Positions 8,284-18,272 are shown, numbered from the stretch's first letter. The stretch: 51,660 nt of DNA from an uncultured Pseudomonadales bacterium (GCA_943787675.1 CALSNK010000022.1:1-51660); one strand, 5' to 3'. Notes: a model not told the origin generated them from the letters alone. Made by a program: numbers and translations.

Positions 8284-9315
8284 ATGGCGAAAGTGGATAA
8301 CAAGGATTTAGTTACTGGCGGATTTCTGTCCTTCTCATTGATGGCACAGGAAATAATCGCCACCATGTTCGCCTTTTATTCCTATCGTCAGGGCGAGATG
8401 GCACTAGCCACCTTTTATCTCGCCATTGCCGGCGTACTTCTCGTCGCTCTCGGCATCTTCTATATTTTTGATCGTCACAACCTAGCCCGCTTGCTACTAG
8501 CAGGCACATTACTTATTGGCTTCTTCTTTCTATTGCTGGGCGCATCCGACGCCTCGTCACTGATGTGGTGCCTAACAATTGTGCCGGTGATTGTGGGTTC
8601 CTTTGCCTATCGCCAAAGCCTATTTATGTTGATTGGCATTTTTGCCGCGTCCACCTGGATAATGACCGGTGGATCCATGCCCTTTGCGGTGCCCAACTAC
8701 AGCGATATCGTGGTGGTACGCTTTTTATCCGCCTATGCCATTCTGTCCGCCTTTGCTGTTGCCATGGACAATTCTCGCTTTGACAGCCTCAGCAAGTACC
8801 AGGATCTCTCCTCGCGAGTGGACCAAATTGCCCATCAGGATCAGCTGACCCAACTGCCCAACCGCAATAATATGGAAGGTCGGCTGGAGAAAAAATACCA
8901 GCAGTACCGCCTAATCAACCAGCCCTTCTCAATCTTGCTGGCCGACCTGGATAACTTTAAATTTATTAACGATCGCTATGGTCATGATGTAGGGGACGAC
9001 ATTCTCTATGCCATAGGTCAGGTACTCAGCGAGCCACTGCGAGGTGAAGATATTGTCGCCCGCTGGGGTGGCAATGAATTTATGGTGTTACTGCCAACCG
9101 CCAATTGCGAAGCTGCGGTAAATATTGCCGAACGCCTAAGAGCCGCAGCCAGCGAGCTGGATATGGATGCTCAGGGGGACAAACTTAGAATTTCATTGAG
9201 TGTGGGTGTGGCGTCGATTGATAAGTGCACCGGCATTGATGATCTGCTCTCTACCGCCGAAAATGGTCTGTACCAAGCCAAGCATATGGGCCGCGATATG
9301 GTAGTAGTTGGCTAA
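8284..9315 (+). CDS. Membrane diguanylate cyclase with GGNEF motif
   Basis: The first ~170 residues hold about five or six membrane segments with little periplasmic sequence. A GGDEF domain follows (LTQLPNRNNMEGR, then LADLDNFKFIND with metal-binding Asp). The signature reads RWGGNEF (262-266): Asp is replaced by Asn, but the catalytic Glu is kept. A canonical inhibitory site RGED (R253, D256) lies five residues before it, so the domain probably still binds c-di-GMP. I prefer ATG 8284, which has AAGG six bases upstream. ATG 8266 has no ribosome site and lies at the likely transcript start, given TATAAT at 8252-8257. It is the second GGDEF gene flanking typA. Confidence 0.88.
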   Translation: MAKVDNKDLVTGGFLSFSLMAQEIIATMFAFYSYRQGEMALATFYLAIAGVLLVALGIFYIFDRHNLARLLLAGTLLIGFFFLLLGASDASSLMWCLTIVPVIVGSFAYRQSLFMLIGIFAASTWIMTGGSMPFAVPNYSDIVVVRFLSAYAILSAFAVAMDNSRFDSLSKYQDLSSRVDQIAHQDQLTQLPNRNNMEGRLEKKYQQYRLINQPFSILLADLDNFKFINDRYGHDVGDDILYAIGQVLSEPLRGEDIVARWGGNEFMVLLPTANCEAAVNIAERLRAAASELDMDAQGDKLRISLSVGVASIDKCTGIDDLLSTAENGLYQAKHMGRDMVVVG

Positions 9316-9342
9316 AATGGCGGCTGACTAAATCGTGATTCG

Positions 9343-9912
9343 CTAGCAACAGGAAGCGTGCCGGTAACAGTCGGTCGTGTGATCGTTCACCACACCCATC
9401 GCCTGCATATAGGCATAGCAAATTGTCGAGCCAAAAAACTTAAAGCCGCGCTTCTTCATATCCTTAGCAATCAAATCAGACAGCGCCGTGGTCGCAGGAA
9501 TCTCTCCGTGGCTAGCCCAGTGATTAACAATCGGCTGGTGATCCACATAGCCCCAGAAATAATCACTAAAACTACCAAACTCTTTTTGAATATCAATAAA
9601 TAATTTGGCATTTGAAACCGCGCTGTTAATCTTCAATCGATTGCGCACAATGCCCGCGTCCTGCACACAGCGTTCAACATCCTGGTCGGTAAAGGTCGCC
9701 ACCTTGTCGACATCGAAATCGGCAAAGGCACTGCGATAGGCGTCACGTTTACGCAAAATCGTAATCCATGACAGCCCCGCCTGAGCACCCTCCAGCAGCA
9801 CAAATTCAAACAACTTTTTATCCTCGCGACAGGGCACACCCCATTCACTGTCATGGTATTGCTGATATAGCAGGTCGTCTCCAGGCCAGGTACAGCGAAT
9901 CTGTTCGGTCAT
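9343..9912 (-). CDS. tag: DNA-3-methyladenine glycosylase I
   Basis: Removes 3-methyladenine from alkylated DNA as the first step of base excision repair. The 189-aa length and the motifs RCTWPGDD, YHDSEWG, EGAQAGLSW and FKFFGSTICYAYMQA are those of Tag. All four zinc ligands are present at Cys7, His20, His178 and Cys182, matching E. coli Cys4/His17/His175/Cys179 with a constant offset. It converges with the cyclase gene (27-bp gap, no terminator seen) and diverges from pip. Confidence 0.97.
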   Translation of the reverse strand: MTEQIRCTWPGDDLLYQQYHDSEWGVPCREDKKLFEFVLLEGAQAGLSWITILRKRDAYRSAFADFDVDKVATFTDQDVERCVQDAGIVRNRLKINSAVSNAKLFIDIQKEFGSFSDYFWGYVDHQPIVNHWASHGEIPATTALSDLIAKDMKKRGFKFFGSTICYAYMQAMGVVNDHTTDCYRHASCC

Positions 9913-10037
9913 CAGTTATTCCTTACGTAAAAGCCTAATTAAATAGCAGGCAATCTTTTACCTATGATTTAAAGTAGTCTCGCTGAGCAATCTTGTCTAT
10001 ATTAACTTGACTGAACCTTCCCCAGGAATCACAACCA

Positions 10038-11000
10038 ATGAGAAAAGCGTTCCCCGCGATTCGCCCCTACAGCACCCATAATATAGCGGTGACTGAACCC
10101 CATGTTCTCTATGTCGAAGAGTCGGGCAACCCCGAGGGTATTCCCGTGTTATTTGTTCACGGTGGTCCTGGTGGCGGCACAAGACAGACTGATCGCTGTT
10201 TTTTTGATCCGGATAAATACCGCATTATTCTTTTCGATCAACGCGGCTCAGGACAGTCCAAACCCCATGCCCGCTTAGAAGATAACAATACCGCGGCGCT
10301 GGTCGAGGACATTGAAACCATTCGCGCAACATTGGGTATTGATCGCTGGGTTATTTTTGGCGGGTCCTGGGGATCGACCCTCGGACTAGTCTACGCCCAG
10401 ACTTATCCAGAGTTGGTACTGGGTCTAATTTTACGCGGCATTTTTCTTTGCCGTGACGAAGATATTCACTGGTTTTATCAGCATGGCGCCAGCCACATCT
10501 TTCCCGACTACTGGCAGCAATATATACAGATCATTCCCGAAGCAGAACGGGGCGATATGCTCTCGGCTTACTATTCTCGACTTACCGGCGATAATGAAAT
10601 TGAGCGCATGTCTGCCGCCAAAGCCTGGTCTGTGTGGGAGGGTCGCTGCGCCACACTGCGTGCTAACGATGCCCTGGTGGATCACTTTGCCAACCCTCAT
10701 ATGGCCATGGCCATGGCACGTATCGAAGCCCATTTCTTTGTTAACAAAGCCTTTCTCGAACCCAACCAGATAGTCAATAATGCCCGCCGGTTAAAAGATA
10801 TCCCGGGGACTATCGTCCATGGTCGCTACGATATGGTGTGTCCCGTTAATCAGGCATTTGCTCTGAGCAATGCCTGGCCAGAAGCGAAATTAAAGATTAT
10901 CGCCGATGCCGGTCACTCCTCTAGCGAGCCAGGCACCACAGACGCCCTGTTATGCGCCACTGAGCAACTTGCTCATCAGATAAGTATCGAGAGCCACTAA
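10038..11000 (+). CDS. pip: Proline iminopeptidase
   Basis: A cytoplasmic alpha/beta-hydrolase of peptidase family S33 that releases N-terminal proline. The 320-aa product has the oxyanion loop HGGPGGG, DQRGSGQS, and the nucleophile elbow GGSWGS. The acid lies in GRYDMVCP and the catalytic His in AGHSSSEPG. The start at 10038 has AGGA nine bases upstream. One base separates its stop from the dtd start, so the two are almost certainly co-transcribed. Confidence 0.96.
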   Translation: MRKAFPAIRPYSTHNIAVTEPHVLYVEESGNPEGIPVLFVHGGPGGGTRQTDRCFFDPDKYRIILFDQRGSGQSKPHARLEDNNTAALVEDIETIRATLGIDRWVIFGGSWGSTLGLVYAQTYPELVLGLILRGIFLCRDEDIHWFYQHGASHIFPDYWQQYIQIIPEAERGDMLSAYYSRLTGDNEIERMSAAKAWSVWEGRCATLRANDALVDHFANPHMAMAMARIEAHFFVNKAFLEPNQIVNNARRLKDIPGTIVHGRYDMVCPVNQAFALSNAWPEAKLKIIADAGHSSSEPGTTDALLCATEQLAHQISIESH

Positions 11001-11001
11001 T

Positions 11002-11448
11002 ATGTTGGGTTTGATTCAGCGCGTCTCTAGCGCCTCAGTAGCGATAGACAATCAGGTTAACGGCAAGATTGATCAGGGCATAATGCTACTGCTCGGTATC
11101 CAAAAAGAAGATGATGAGAGCAAAGCCGATCAATTATTAAAGAAGGTACTCAGTTACAGACTATTTTCTGATGCCGATGGCAAAATGAATCTATCCCTTA
11201 ATGATGTCGGCGGCGGTCTTCTGGTGATTTCGCAGTTCACCCTAGCCGCAGATACCAGCAAGGGATTGCGGCCGGGATTTTCAACCGCCGCACCCCCTGA
11301 ACAAGCCAGAGTACTCTACGATTATTTTTTAGCCCAGGCTCAGGCCAATTACGCCCCAGACGTCAATATAGAAAGTGGAATCTTTGGGGCCAACATGCAG
11401 GTCAGCCTGTGCAATGACGGCCCAGTGACCTTTATGCTGAGAAGTTAG
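11002..11448 (+). CDS. dtd: D-aminoacyl-tRNA deacylase
   Basis: Hydrolyses D-amino acids (and glycine from tRNA-Ala) off mischarged tRNAs. The 148-aa protein has both DTD signatures: SQFTLAAD near residue 78 and NDGPVTFML at the C-terminus, the latter containing the cross-subunit GPVT motif. The N-terminus LIQRVSSASV is also typical. It follows pip by one base. Its stop overlaps the convergent mpl stop by four bases (11445-11448), leaving no room for a terminator between them. Confidence 0.98.
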   Translation: MLGLIQRVSSASVAIDNQVNGKIDQGIMLLLGIQKEDDESKADQLLKKVLSYRLFSDADGKMNLSLNDVGGGLLVISQFTLAADTSKGLRPGFSTAAPPEQARVLYDYFLAQAQANYAPDVNIESGIFGANMQVSLCNDGPVTFMLRS

Positions 11449-12806
11449 CGCGCCGCCAAACCCTCTGTTAACAAGCCATGAAATCCTTCAAAGCCACCAT
11501 TGCTCATGATCACAACATGGGACTCTTCTGTTGCCGCACCGATCACTAACTGCAGTAGCTGATCAATATCTGCGGTGGCAGTAGCTGGCACTGAACAGGC
11601 ATTGGCAACGGCATCAATATCCCAGTCAATCCCGGGGTTTTGATACCAGTAAACTTGATCGGCACGACTCACCGAGGCACTGAGGATTTCTTTATGAATC
11701 CCCAACTTCATGGTCGCCGAGCGCGGTTCAATCACCGCAATAATTTTGGCCTGCCCAACCTTGGCTCGCAGACCTTGGAGCGTGGTTTTAATCGCAGTTG
11801 GATGGTGAGCAAAGTCATCATAGACAGTCACGCCTCGATCCTGATAAATCACTTCCATGCGGCGTTTAACACCAACAAATTCACTCAGGCCCACAGCAGA
11901 TTGCTCAAGACTAACGCCGACCTGGTGGGCGGCAATAATCGCCGACAATCCATTTAACACATTGTGCAGATCCGCTCTGCTGCCAGTTTACCTGGGCAAC
12001 CTCAGCGCCATGAATTACCTCAAAGCTGGAGCCATCTTCGGCCATTAATCGATACTGCCAGTCCGATGACTCAGATCCAAAGCCTGCTGCGCACTCCAGC
12101 AACCCATCTCAATTACCTTGGTAATATTAGTATCTGCCGCCGGATAAATAACTGTGCCGGTGCTGGGTATGGTGCGCACCGCATGGTGGAATTGTTTTTG
12201 AATCGCCGCTAGGTTTTCAAAAATATCGGCGTGATCAAATTCCAGATTATTAATAATTAATGTATTGCTAAAGTAATGCACAAACTTTGAGCGCTTATCG
12301 AAAAAGGCGCTGTCATATTCATCCGCCTCCACCACGAAGTAATCGCTGTCGCTGAGTCGCGCAGAAACACCAAAGTCTTGGGGAACACCACCAATCAAAA
12401 ATCCAGGGTTGAGTCCGGCAGCGTCAAGAATTTTGGCCAGCATACTGCTCGTGGAGGTTTTACCATGGGTGCCTGCAACTGACAGAACATGTTTGTTGCG
12501 CAAAAGATTTTCCCCCAGCCACTGGGGGCCAGAAATGTACGGAAGCTGCTGATCAAGCATATACTCAACACAGGGGTTACCCCGAGACAGTGCATTACCC
12601 ACCACAATTAAATCTGGCGCTGGCTGCAGCTGCTTGGGATCAAAGCCTTGAGTAAGACTAATGCCCGCCTGCTCAAGCTGGGTACTCATGGGCGGGTAAA
12701 CATTGGCATCACAACCGGACACCTGATGCCCCGCAGACTTGGCTAACTGGGCAAGGCTGCCCATAAACGTGCCACAGATACCGAGAATATGAATGCGCAT
12801 ATGCAT
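11445..12806 (-). CDS. mpl: UDP-MurNAc:L-Ala-gamma-D-Glu-meso-DAP ligase (two compensating frameshifts)
   Basis: Attaches recycled murein tripeptide to UDP-MurNAc. The N-terminal part shows HILGICGTFMG and the P-loop GTHGKTSTSSM; the C-terminal part shows YDDFAHHPTAI, EPRSATMK and MSNGGF. The middle (about 11975-12062) reads in another frame. One G appears missing near 12063 and one extra near 11972, after which the text runs RDWQYRL and DLHNVLNG as the family requires. The shifts cancel, giving 453 aa (E. coli 457), which argues for sequence error rather than gene loss. I start at 12806, with AAGGAA upstream; ATG 12800 is equally possible. Confidence 0.92.
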
Positions 12807-12918
12807 GGAGTTCCTTTTAATTGCCAATAGATGTATTCACACCTGCTTTACCAGAGATTATCGCCAATATAAACTAGACTTAACAGGTAAAAAGACTATC
12901 GAGGATCTTAGGCATATC

Positions 12919-15483
12919 ATGAATATCCCATTTTCAGGGTCTCTCGCCATACCGATCACAGTATTCTCTCTCGCTGCCTGTGGTGGTGGCGGTGGCAGCA
13001 GCCCATCGGCCAACACTCCCACAGTGTCGCCTCCTACTTCTACGTCAGCTCCCATACCTAACCAAGTTGAACCTGGCCCACCCTACGCAAGCTTCGCTGC
13101 TCAAGACGAGGACCCGGATAACTTTTCGAGTCTGGTCGCCAGCGCCGAAACGGAAGAGTATAGCGGCATGGGCGGCCTGGCATTAATCAATGCTTCAAGC
13201 GCCTACGCCAGAGGGGCAACCGGTGAGGGCGTGAGCGTCGGCGTTATTGATTCCGGCGTCTACGAAGAACACTTTGAGTTCGCCACTGCCTCGGGAGACA
13301 AAGTCGAATACGCCGGCTCAAATTACAACACTAGCAGTCCGCGTACCGACAGTGCAGTTAAGCATGGCACCCAGGTTGCCGGCGTTATCGCCGCCAATAA
13401 AAATGGTGACACAGGCACCGGCTTTAAGATGCATGGCGTCGCCTACAACGCAGATATTGTCGCCTACGAAATCCCCCTGGGGTCGGGTGCCGGCCCCTAC
13501 AAGCCTCTGGATGAAACCACCGTCGGCTTCAACGATGACAACTACTTCGCCAACCTCTTTAACGCAATGACCAGCCAGGTTGATATTATTAATATGAGTT
13601 TCGGTTTTTCTGGTGTGGTGACGTCCTACAGTGCAGCCTCTATCGAAAATGCGTTTGGCGCTATGGTCGATGCCCTGCGCCAGCAGAATACCCCTCGAGG
13701 TAATCGCGCCCTCTTTGTAATTTCTACAGGTAATGCCTGGGGCGATGTCGATGAATTTGACGTTGTAGTCGATGCTACCAGCCCCGAAGTTCTGCCGGGC
13801 ATACCCTATTTATTTCCTGAGCTACAGGACCATATGCTGGCCGTCGCGGCGGTGGATAGCTCGGGGGAGATTGCTTTTTATTCCAATCATTGTGGCGTAG
13901 CTGCAGACTTTTGTCTGGTAGCACCTGGTGGTGGCGATGCCAATAACGATGGTACCTATGACGACGATGAAGTGATCTGGGCAGCGACTTCACCCCCAGA
14001 AGATGCCGAGGAGAGCCGCGACTATTATGGGGGTGCCATAGGCACATCCTTCGCAGCGCCCATTGTTAGTGGCTCATTGGCGTTACTCAAAGAGCTATTT
14101 CCCAGCGTTGGGAATTATGAGCTAGCTAATCGCCTGTTAGTCACAGCCAATAAAGAAGGTATTTATGCAGACAGCAGTATCTATGGCCAGGGATTATTGG
14201 ATTTAGACGCCGCCACCCGCCCTGTCGGCGACCTGAGTGTCGCCACGGGTATTAGTCTCGATAGCGGCATGCAAAGTGCAGCCCAGAGTAATATTTCTGG
14301 CGGCGCGCTGGGGACTAGCTTAGCCAATAATCTAAGGGGCAATACTGTCGCGCTGTTTGATAATTTAGGCTTTCCGTTTTATCAGTCTGCCAATAATCTG
14401 GTTACTCCTTCAGCCAAGCGGACTAATGTCCCTGCCCTGCGTCATGGTAGCCAGCAGTCCAGTAACGGCACTAAAATTAGCCTCGGCAGTGCGCCAGACC
14501 TCTGGCAGCAAGATGATCACTTTAACGGCACCCCCAACGATCAGGCTCGGCCTGACTATATTGCCCTGCAGTTTGAAAACTCCCAGGGCGTTGAGCGGTT
14601 TGCAGGGATTAATGCTAACCCTGGCTGGTTCTTTGGTGTTTATGGAGACTCAATACTGAGCCCCTCATCCACCCATGACGACAGCAGCTTTGCCGCACCC
14701 TGGTTAAGTTTTGCCCGCCATGGCTGGAGCAGTGGCGGCGCCCTGCCCTTAGGAAATTCAACAGGAAAACTGCGTGTTGGCCTATTTAATGGCAATGGCA
14801 CGGCAAACTGGGATAACCATCAGCTGGTCAGTGATCACAAAGGCATTGGTGCTGTTGTGGAATATGCTGTGTCCTCTGATCGCAGTGGTTTGAGTCTACA
14901 AACGGGTTTTGTCCGTGAAGAAGACACTTTTCTCGGTACAGAGATTGGCATAGCCCTCGGCAATATTGATTCCAGCGACACCCTGTTTGCCGGGCTAAAT
15001 GGGCATGTGCAACTTAGCTCGCAGTGGCAGGGATTGGTGGCTCTATACTCGGGAACAACCGACAGTGGGCTAAGCCAAACTGGCCAACTGCAGCTTCCCG
15101 ACGAAATCAACAGCAGTTCTTGGGCAATGGGTTTTAAGGCAGAATCCCTATGGTTTGGTAATGACCAATTGACGGTTTACCTTTCACAGCCATTGCGCAT
15201 CGAAAGTGGCCGCGGCGAATTACAGCTGGCCACCGGGCGTACACCAGATCGACAAGTCGTCTATGAGAATGTCGCCTTTGATTTGCAGCCCCAGGGACGT
15301 GAGCAGCAATTAGAAATTAATTATCGCCGGCCCTGGGCTATAACCGACAACAAAGCATGGTTTTCGGCCAGCGCAGAATATACCCATGAGCCCAATCACG
15401 TTGCTCGTAACGCCGTTAATAACCGCACTCTTCAGAGCAGTCAGTTTGAAATGAGATTAAGCATTTCGATTGCCGTTGATTAA
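12919..15483 (+). CDS. Subtilisin-family (S8) surface serine protease with barrel-like C-terminus
   Basis: This 854-aa protein begins with a lipoprotein signal (SLAAC, Cys21) followed by a Gly run and a Ser/Thr/Pro-rich linker. The peptidase S8 domain covers ~70-440 with Asp111 (GVIDSGV), His149 (KHGTQVAGV) and Ser377 (GTSFAAP). Residues ~540-854 are rich in alternating polar/hydrophobic stretches and end in MRLSISIAVD, resembling an autotransporter-type beta-barrel. The last residue is Asp rather than the usual aromatic. I start at ATG 12919 (TTAGG six bases upstream); extending to 12793 would put non-signal sequence in front of the lipobox. Probably a cell-surface or secreted nutrient-scavenging protease. 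It diverges from mpl. Confidence 0.9.
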   Translation: MNIPFSGSLAIPITVFSLAACGGGGGSSPSANTPTVSPPTSTSAPIPNQVEPGPPYASFAAQDEDPDNFSSLVASAETEEYSGMGGLALINASSAYARGATGEGVSVGVIDSGVYEEHFEFATASGDKVEYAGSNYNTSSPRTDSAVKHGTQVAGVIAANKNGDTGTGFKMHGVAYNADIVAYEIPLGSGAGPYKPLDETTVGFNDDNYFANLFNAMTSQVDIINMSFGFSGVVTSYSAASIENAFGAMVDALRQQNTPRGNRALFVISTGNAWGDVDEFDVVVDATSPEVLPGIPYLFPELQDHMLAVAAVDSSGEIAFYSNHCGVAADFCLVAPGGGDANNDGTYDDDEVIWAATSPPEDAEESRDYYGGAIGTSFAAPIVSGSLALLKELFPSVGNYELANRLLVTANKEGIYADSSIYGQGLLDLDAATRPVGDLSVATGISLDSGMQSAAQSNISGGALGTSLANNLRGNTVALFDNLGFPFYQSANNLVTPSAKRTNVPALRHGSQQSSNGTKISLGSAPDLWQQDDHFNGTPNDQARPDYIALQFENSQGVERFAGINANPGWFFGVYGDSILSPSSTHDDSSFAAPWLSFARHGWSSGGALPLGNSTGKLRVGLFNGNGTANWDNHQLVSDHKGIGAVVEYAVSSDRSGLSLQTGFVREEDTFLGTEIGIALGNIDSSDTLFAGLNGHVQLSSQWQGLVALYSGTTDSGLSQTGQLQLPDEINSSSWAMGFKAESLWFGNDQLTVYLSQPLRIESGRGELQLATGRTPDRQVVYENVAFDLQPQGREQQLEINYRRPWAITDNKAWFSASAEYTHEPNHVARNAVNNRTLQSSQFEMRLSISIAVD

Positions 15484-15561
15484 TAAATCCCACTGTTACC
15501 AAACGCTTTAAAGCAGTACCATGCAACCTTCTAAAATGGACTGACGGGAAAGCATTACATA

Positions 15562-16836
15562 ATGGCGAATTCAGCGACTAAGAAAAACGCGTTTTATGCA
15601 CAATCGGGGGGCGTCACAGCCGTCATCAATGCCTCAGCCTGCGGCGTTATTGAAGCCTGCAGAGAGAATAAAGATAAAATCGGAACCCTCTATGCCGGCC
15701 AAAATGGCATTATTGGCGCCCTGCAAGAAAACCTGATTGATACCAGCAAAGAATTAAACTCAGCAGTGGCTGCGCTCAGGCACACCCCAGGTGGCGCCTT
15801 CGGATCTTGCCGTTACAAGATGAAAGATATCAAAGAGAGCAGCACTGAATACGAGCGCCTGGTCGAGGTTTTTAAAGCACACAATATCGGTTATTTCTTT
15901 TATAACGGTGGTGGCGATTCTGCAGATACCTGCCTTAAGGTGTCACAGGTGTCGGCGAAAATGGGCTACCCCATTCAAGCCATCCATATTCCCAAAACCA
16001 TCGACAACGACCTGCCCTTTACCGACTGTTCTCCCGGTTTTGGTTCGGTGGCGAAATATGTTGCCGTATCAACCAAAGAAGCCAGCCTGGATATTGCCTC
16101 TATGGCCGCCTCGTCGACCAAGATATTTATTCTTGAAGTCATGGGTCGTCACGCAGGTTGGATCGCAGCGTCCGGCGGACTCGCCGCACAGGAAGCTGGG
16201 GATGCACCCCATATTATTATATTTCCGGAAATTCCCTTTAACCGCGAACAGTTTGTCGCCAAAGTTGAAGAGACTATCAAAGAAAAAGGCTACTGCGTTG
16301 TTGTGGCATCAGAAGGCGCCAGCTATGCAGATGGCGCATTAATTTCTGGCTCATTGCATAAAGATGCCTTTGGTCACCAGCAGCTCGGTGGCGTTGCGCC
16401 CACCTTAGCCAGCATGATCAAACATTCTCTCGGTTACAAATACCATTATGCCCTCGCCGATTATTTACAGCGTTCAGCGCGACACATAGCCTCGAAAACT
16501 GATGTCGACCAAGCCTATGCCGTTGGCCGCGCCGCAGTAGAAAAAGCCATCGAAGGCAAAGGCGCCATTATGGTGACCATCGAACGTGGTACCGGAAAAA
16601 AATACAGCTGGGCACTGGGTGAAGCGCCACTGAGCAAAGTGGCCAATATTGAAAAGAAAATGCCGCGCTCATTTATCACGAAAGACGGCTTTGGCATTAC
16701 TCAGAAAGCGCGAGACTATTTACAGCCTCTAATTGCCGGGGAAGACTACCCGCCGTTTAAAGACGGATTACCCTATTATCCTAAGCTGAAAAAAATACTC
16801 GTACCTAAAAGGCTCGGCACAGATTTCGAGGTATAA
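15562..16836 (+). CDS. pfp: Pyrophosphate-dependent 6-phosphofructokinase
   Basis: Phosphorylates fructose 6-phosphate reversibly with PPi. The 424-aa protein has QSGGVTAVINA at the N-terminus, GGGDSADT near residue 118, PKTIDNDLPF, and MGRHAGW. Two residues indicate PPi rather than ATP as donor: Asp in the GGGDS motif, where ATP enzymes have Gly, and Lys in PKTIDND, where ATP enzymes have PGTIDND. It stands alone, 78 bp after the protease gene and convergent with the dehydrogenase. Confidence 0.93.
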   Translation: MANSATKKNAFYAQSGGVTAVINASACGVIEACRENKDKIGTLYAGQNGIIGALQENLIDTSKELNSAVAALRHTPGGAFGSCRYKMKDIKESSTEYERLVEVFKAHNIGYFFYNGGGDSADTCLKVSQVSAKMGYPIQAIHIPKTIDNDLPFTDCSPGFGSVAKYVAVSTKEASLDIASMAASSTKIFILEVMGRHAGWIAASGGLAAQEAGDAPHIIIFPEIPFNREQFVAKVEETIKEKGYCVVVASEGASYADGALISGSLHKDAFGHQQLGGVAPTLASMIKHSLGYKYHYALADYLQRSARHIASKTDVDQAYAVGRAAVEKAIEGKGAIMVTIERGTGKKYSWALGEAPLSKVANIEKKMPRSFITKDGFGITQKARDYLQPLIAGEDYPPFKDGLPYYPKLKKILVPKRLGTDFEV

Positions 16837-16857
16837 GCCTGCCTCTTAGTCGACTGT

Positions 16858-17817
16858 TTAGCTGACTTGATTGCGCGGCTTTCCAACGAGAAAGCCTGCA
16901 ATATTGTCCGCTAGCTGATTAATTAATGTCTGCCTCGCTTCCTGCGCCACCCAGGCGCAGTGAGGCGTAACAATAAGATTAGGAATGCTTTGATCTAAGA
17001 GCATATTGCCATCAACCGGCGGTTCAACTGTCAATACATCGGTTGCTGCTCCGGCGATATCCCCAGCGATCAAGGCCTGCTTCAGGGCCGCCTCATTAAC
17101 AATACCGCCACGGGCACTGTTAATTATAATCGTAGAATTTTTCATCAGCGCGAACTGCGCCTCGCCAATTAAATCTGTCGTCTCAGCCGTCAACGGGCAG
17201 TGAATACTAATCACATCTGCACGGGCCAAAAACGTATCAAAGGCCACACGCTCAACCCCGGCACTGTGGGCGCGACCCGGCAACCCTGCAAAAATAACCT
17301 GCATCCCAAAGGCCTCGGCAATTTTAGCCACACCCATGCCCAGCTCACCTGCGCCAACAATGCCCATTATCTTGCCGCTCAACTCGCGCACGGGAAAATC
17401 CATAGAGCAAAAGAATCGGCTCTCCTGCCAGCGACCACCCACAGCCGTCTCATGGTAAGACGCCAGCTTGGTGGTCAGCGCAAGAATCAGCGCCCAGCAA
17501 TGCTGAACAACCGAGCCCGTGCCATAACCAATGGCATTACTCACCACAACATCCTGCAATCGAGCCGCCTCGAGATCCACCTGATTGGTGCCGGTGGCCA
17601 TCAGAGCAATCAGCTTTAGGCGCGGCGCCTGATTGATGGCCAACGCCGACACCATCGCCTTATTAGTCAGCACAATATCCGCATCAGTGATGCGTTCAGC
17701 GACCTGCTGATCAGAACAATCTGGGTAGAGCGTCCAGTTAATCGGCAGGTTATGGAGAGGACTCAAATCAAGAGAATCTGGGCCAAGGCTGTCACAGTCG
17801 AGAATTACGCCATTCAT
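16858..17817 (-). CDS. D-isomer-specific 2-hydroxyacid dehydrogenase (glycerate/hydroxypyruvate reductase-like)
   Basis: An NAD(P)H-dependent reductase of the D-2-hydroxyacid family, closest in pattern to HprA/glycerate dehydrogenase. The Rossmann motif reads GIVGAGELGMG. The catalytic Arg is in NSARGGIVNE, the Glu in the VEPP segment and the His in TPHCAW. I chose ATG 17817 because GVILDCDSLGP is the usual N-terminal strand, giving 319 aa. The frame stays open to an ATG at 17886 that would add 23 unrelated residues; neither start has a clear ribosome site. The substrate cannot be fixed from sequence. Confidence 0.9.
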   Translation of the reverse strand: MNGVILDCDSLGPDSLDLSPLHNLPINWTLYPDCSDQQVAERITDADIVLTNKAMVSALAINQAPRLKLIALMATGTNQVDLEAARLQDVVVSNAIGYGTGSVVQHCWALILALTTKLASYHETAVGGRWQESRFFCSMDFPVRELSGKIMGIVGAGELGMGVAKIAEAFGMQVIFAGLPGRAHSAGVERVAFDTFLARADVISIHCPLTAETTDLIGEAQFALMKNSTIIINSARGGIVNEAALKQALIAGDIAGAATDVLTVEPPVDGNMLLDQSIPNLIVTPHCAWVAQEARQTLINQLADNIAGFLVGKPRNQVS

Positions 17818-17986
17818 GGTTTTTACTGCTTGGTTGTTTGGATAGGGAATTGTAATAGAAAACCATCGATGTAGGTCATCCATCAATAAGGTTTAAATAC
17901 CCTACTAGTGCCTAAATAGCCAAGGACGTCGCCTACAACCGAGACCCAAGGTGACATGGATCAGGCAGTGTTTATTTTCCTGACAG

Positions 17987-18238
17987 TTACTCACAGGCCT
18001 TGTCATGAATAATTTTCAACTCCACTTTAAGCGCCTGAGCCCGGCGCTTAATCCACTGACTGTAACTACTAACCCCGCCTGCCGTGCTTTCCGCTAGACA
18101 GTTCTCTTCCTCTATCAGGCTCACTAGAGCATCACACATAAAGGCACAGTTGCCTTGAAACTCCGTGAACTGATCATAAAAATTGAGCAAGTCCATTTGT
18201 ACTGATCTTTCTGCTGTTGCTAGCACCTTTTTATTCAT
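17987..18238 (-). CDS. Small uncharacterised protein, 83 aa, divergent from XRE genes
   Basis: I do not recognise this protein. It is soluble, probably helical, with four Cys (residues ~30, 35, 47 and 82), an acidic middle and a basic segment WIKRRAQALKVELK near the end. A strong ribosome site, AGGAGATAAGGAA, precedes the ATG, supporting real translation. Its promoter region is shared with the divergent XRE gene. The palindrome 18273-18289 would fall between a weak -35 (TTGTGC) and -10 (GATAAA) for this gene, so it may be repressed by those regulators. Antitoxin/toxin pairing is conceivable but unsupported by recognisable similarity. Confidence 0.6.
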   Translation of the reverse strand: MNKKVLATAERSVQMDLLNFYDQFTEFQGNCAFMCDALVSLIEEENCLAESTAGGVSSYSQWIKRRAQALKVELKIIHDKACE

Positions 18239-18272
18239 TTCCTTATCTCCTAACAGGGGGCGGAATTTCCTT

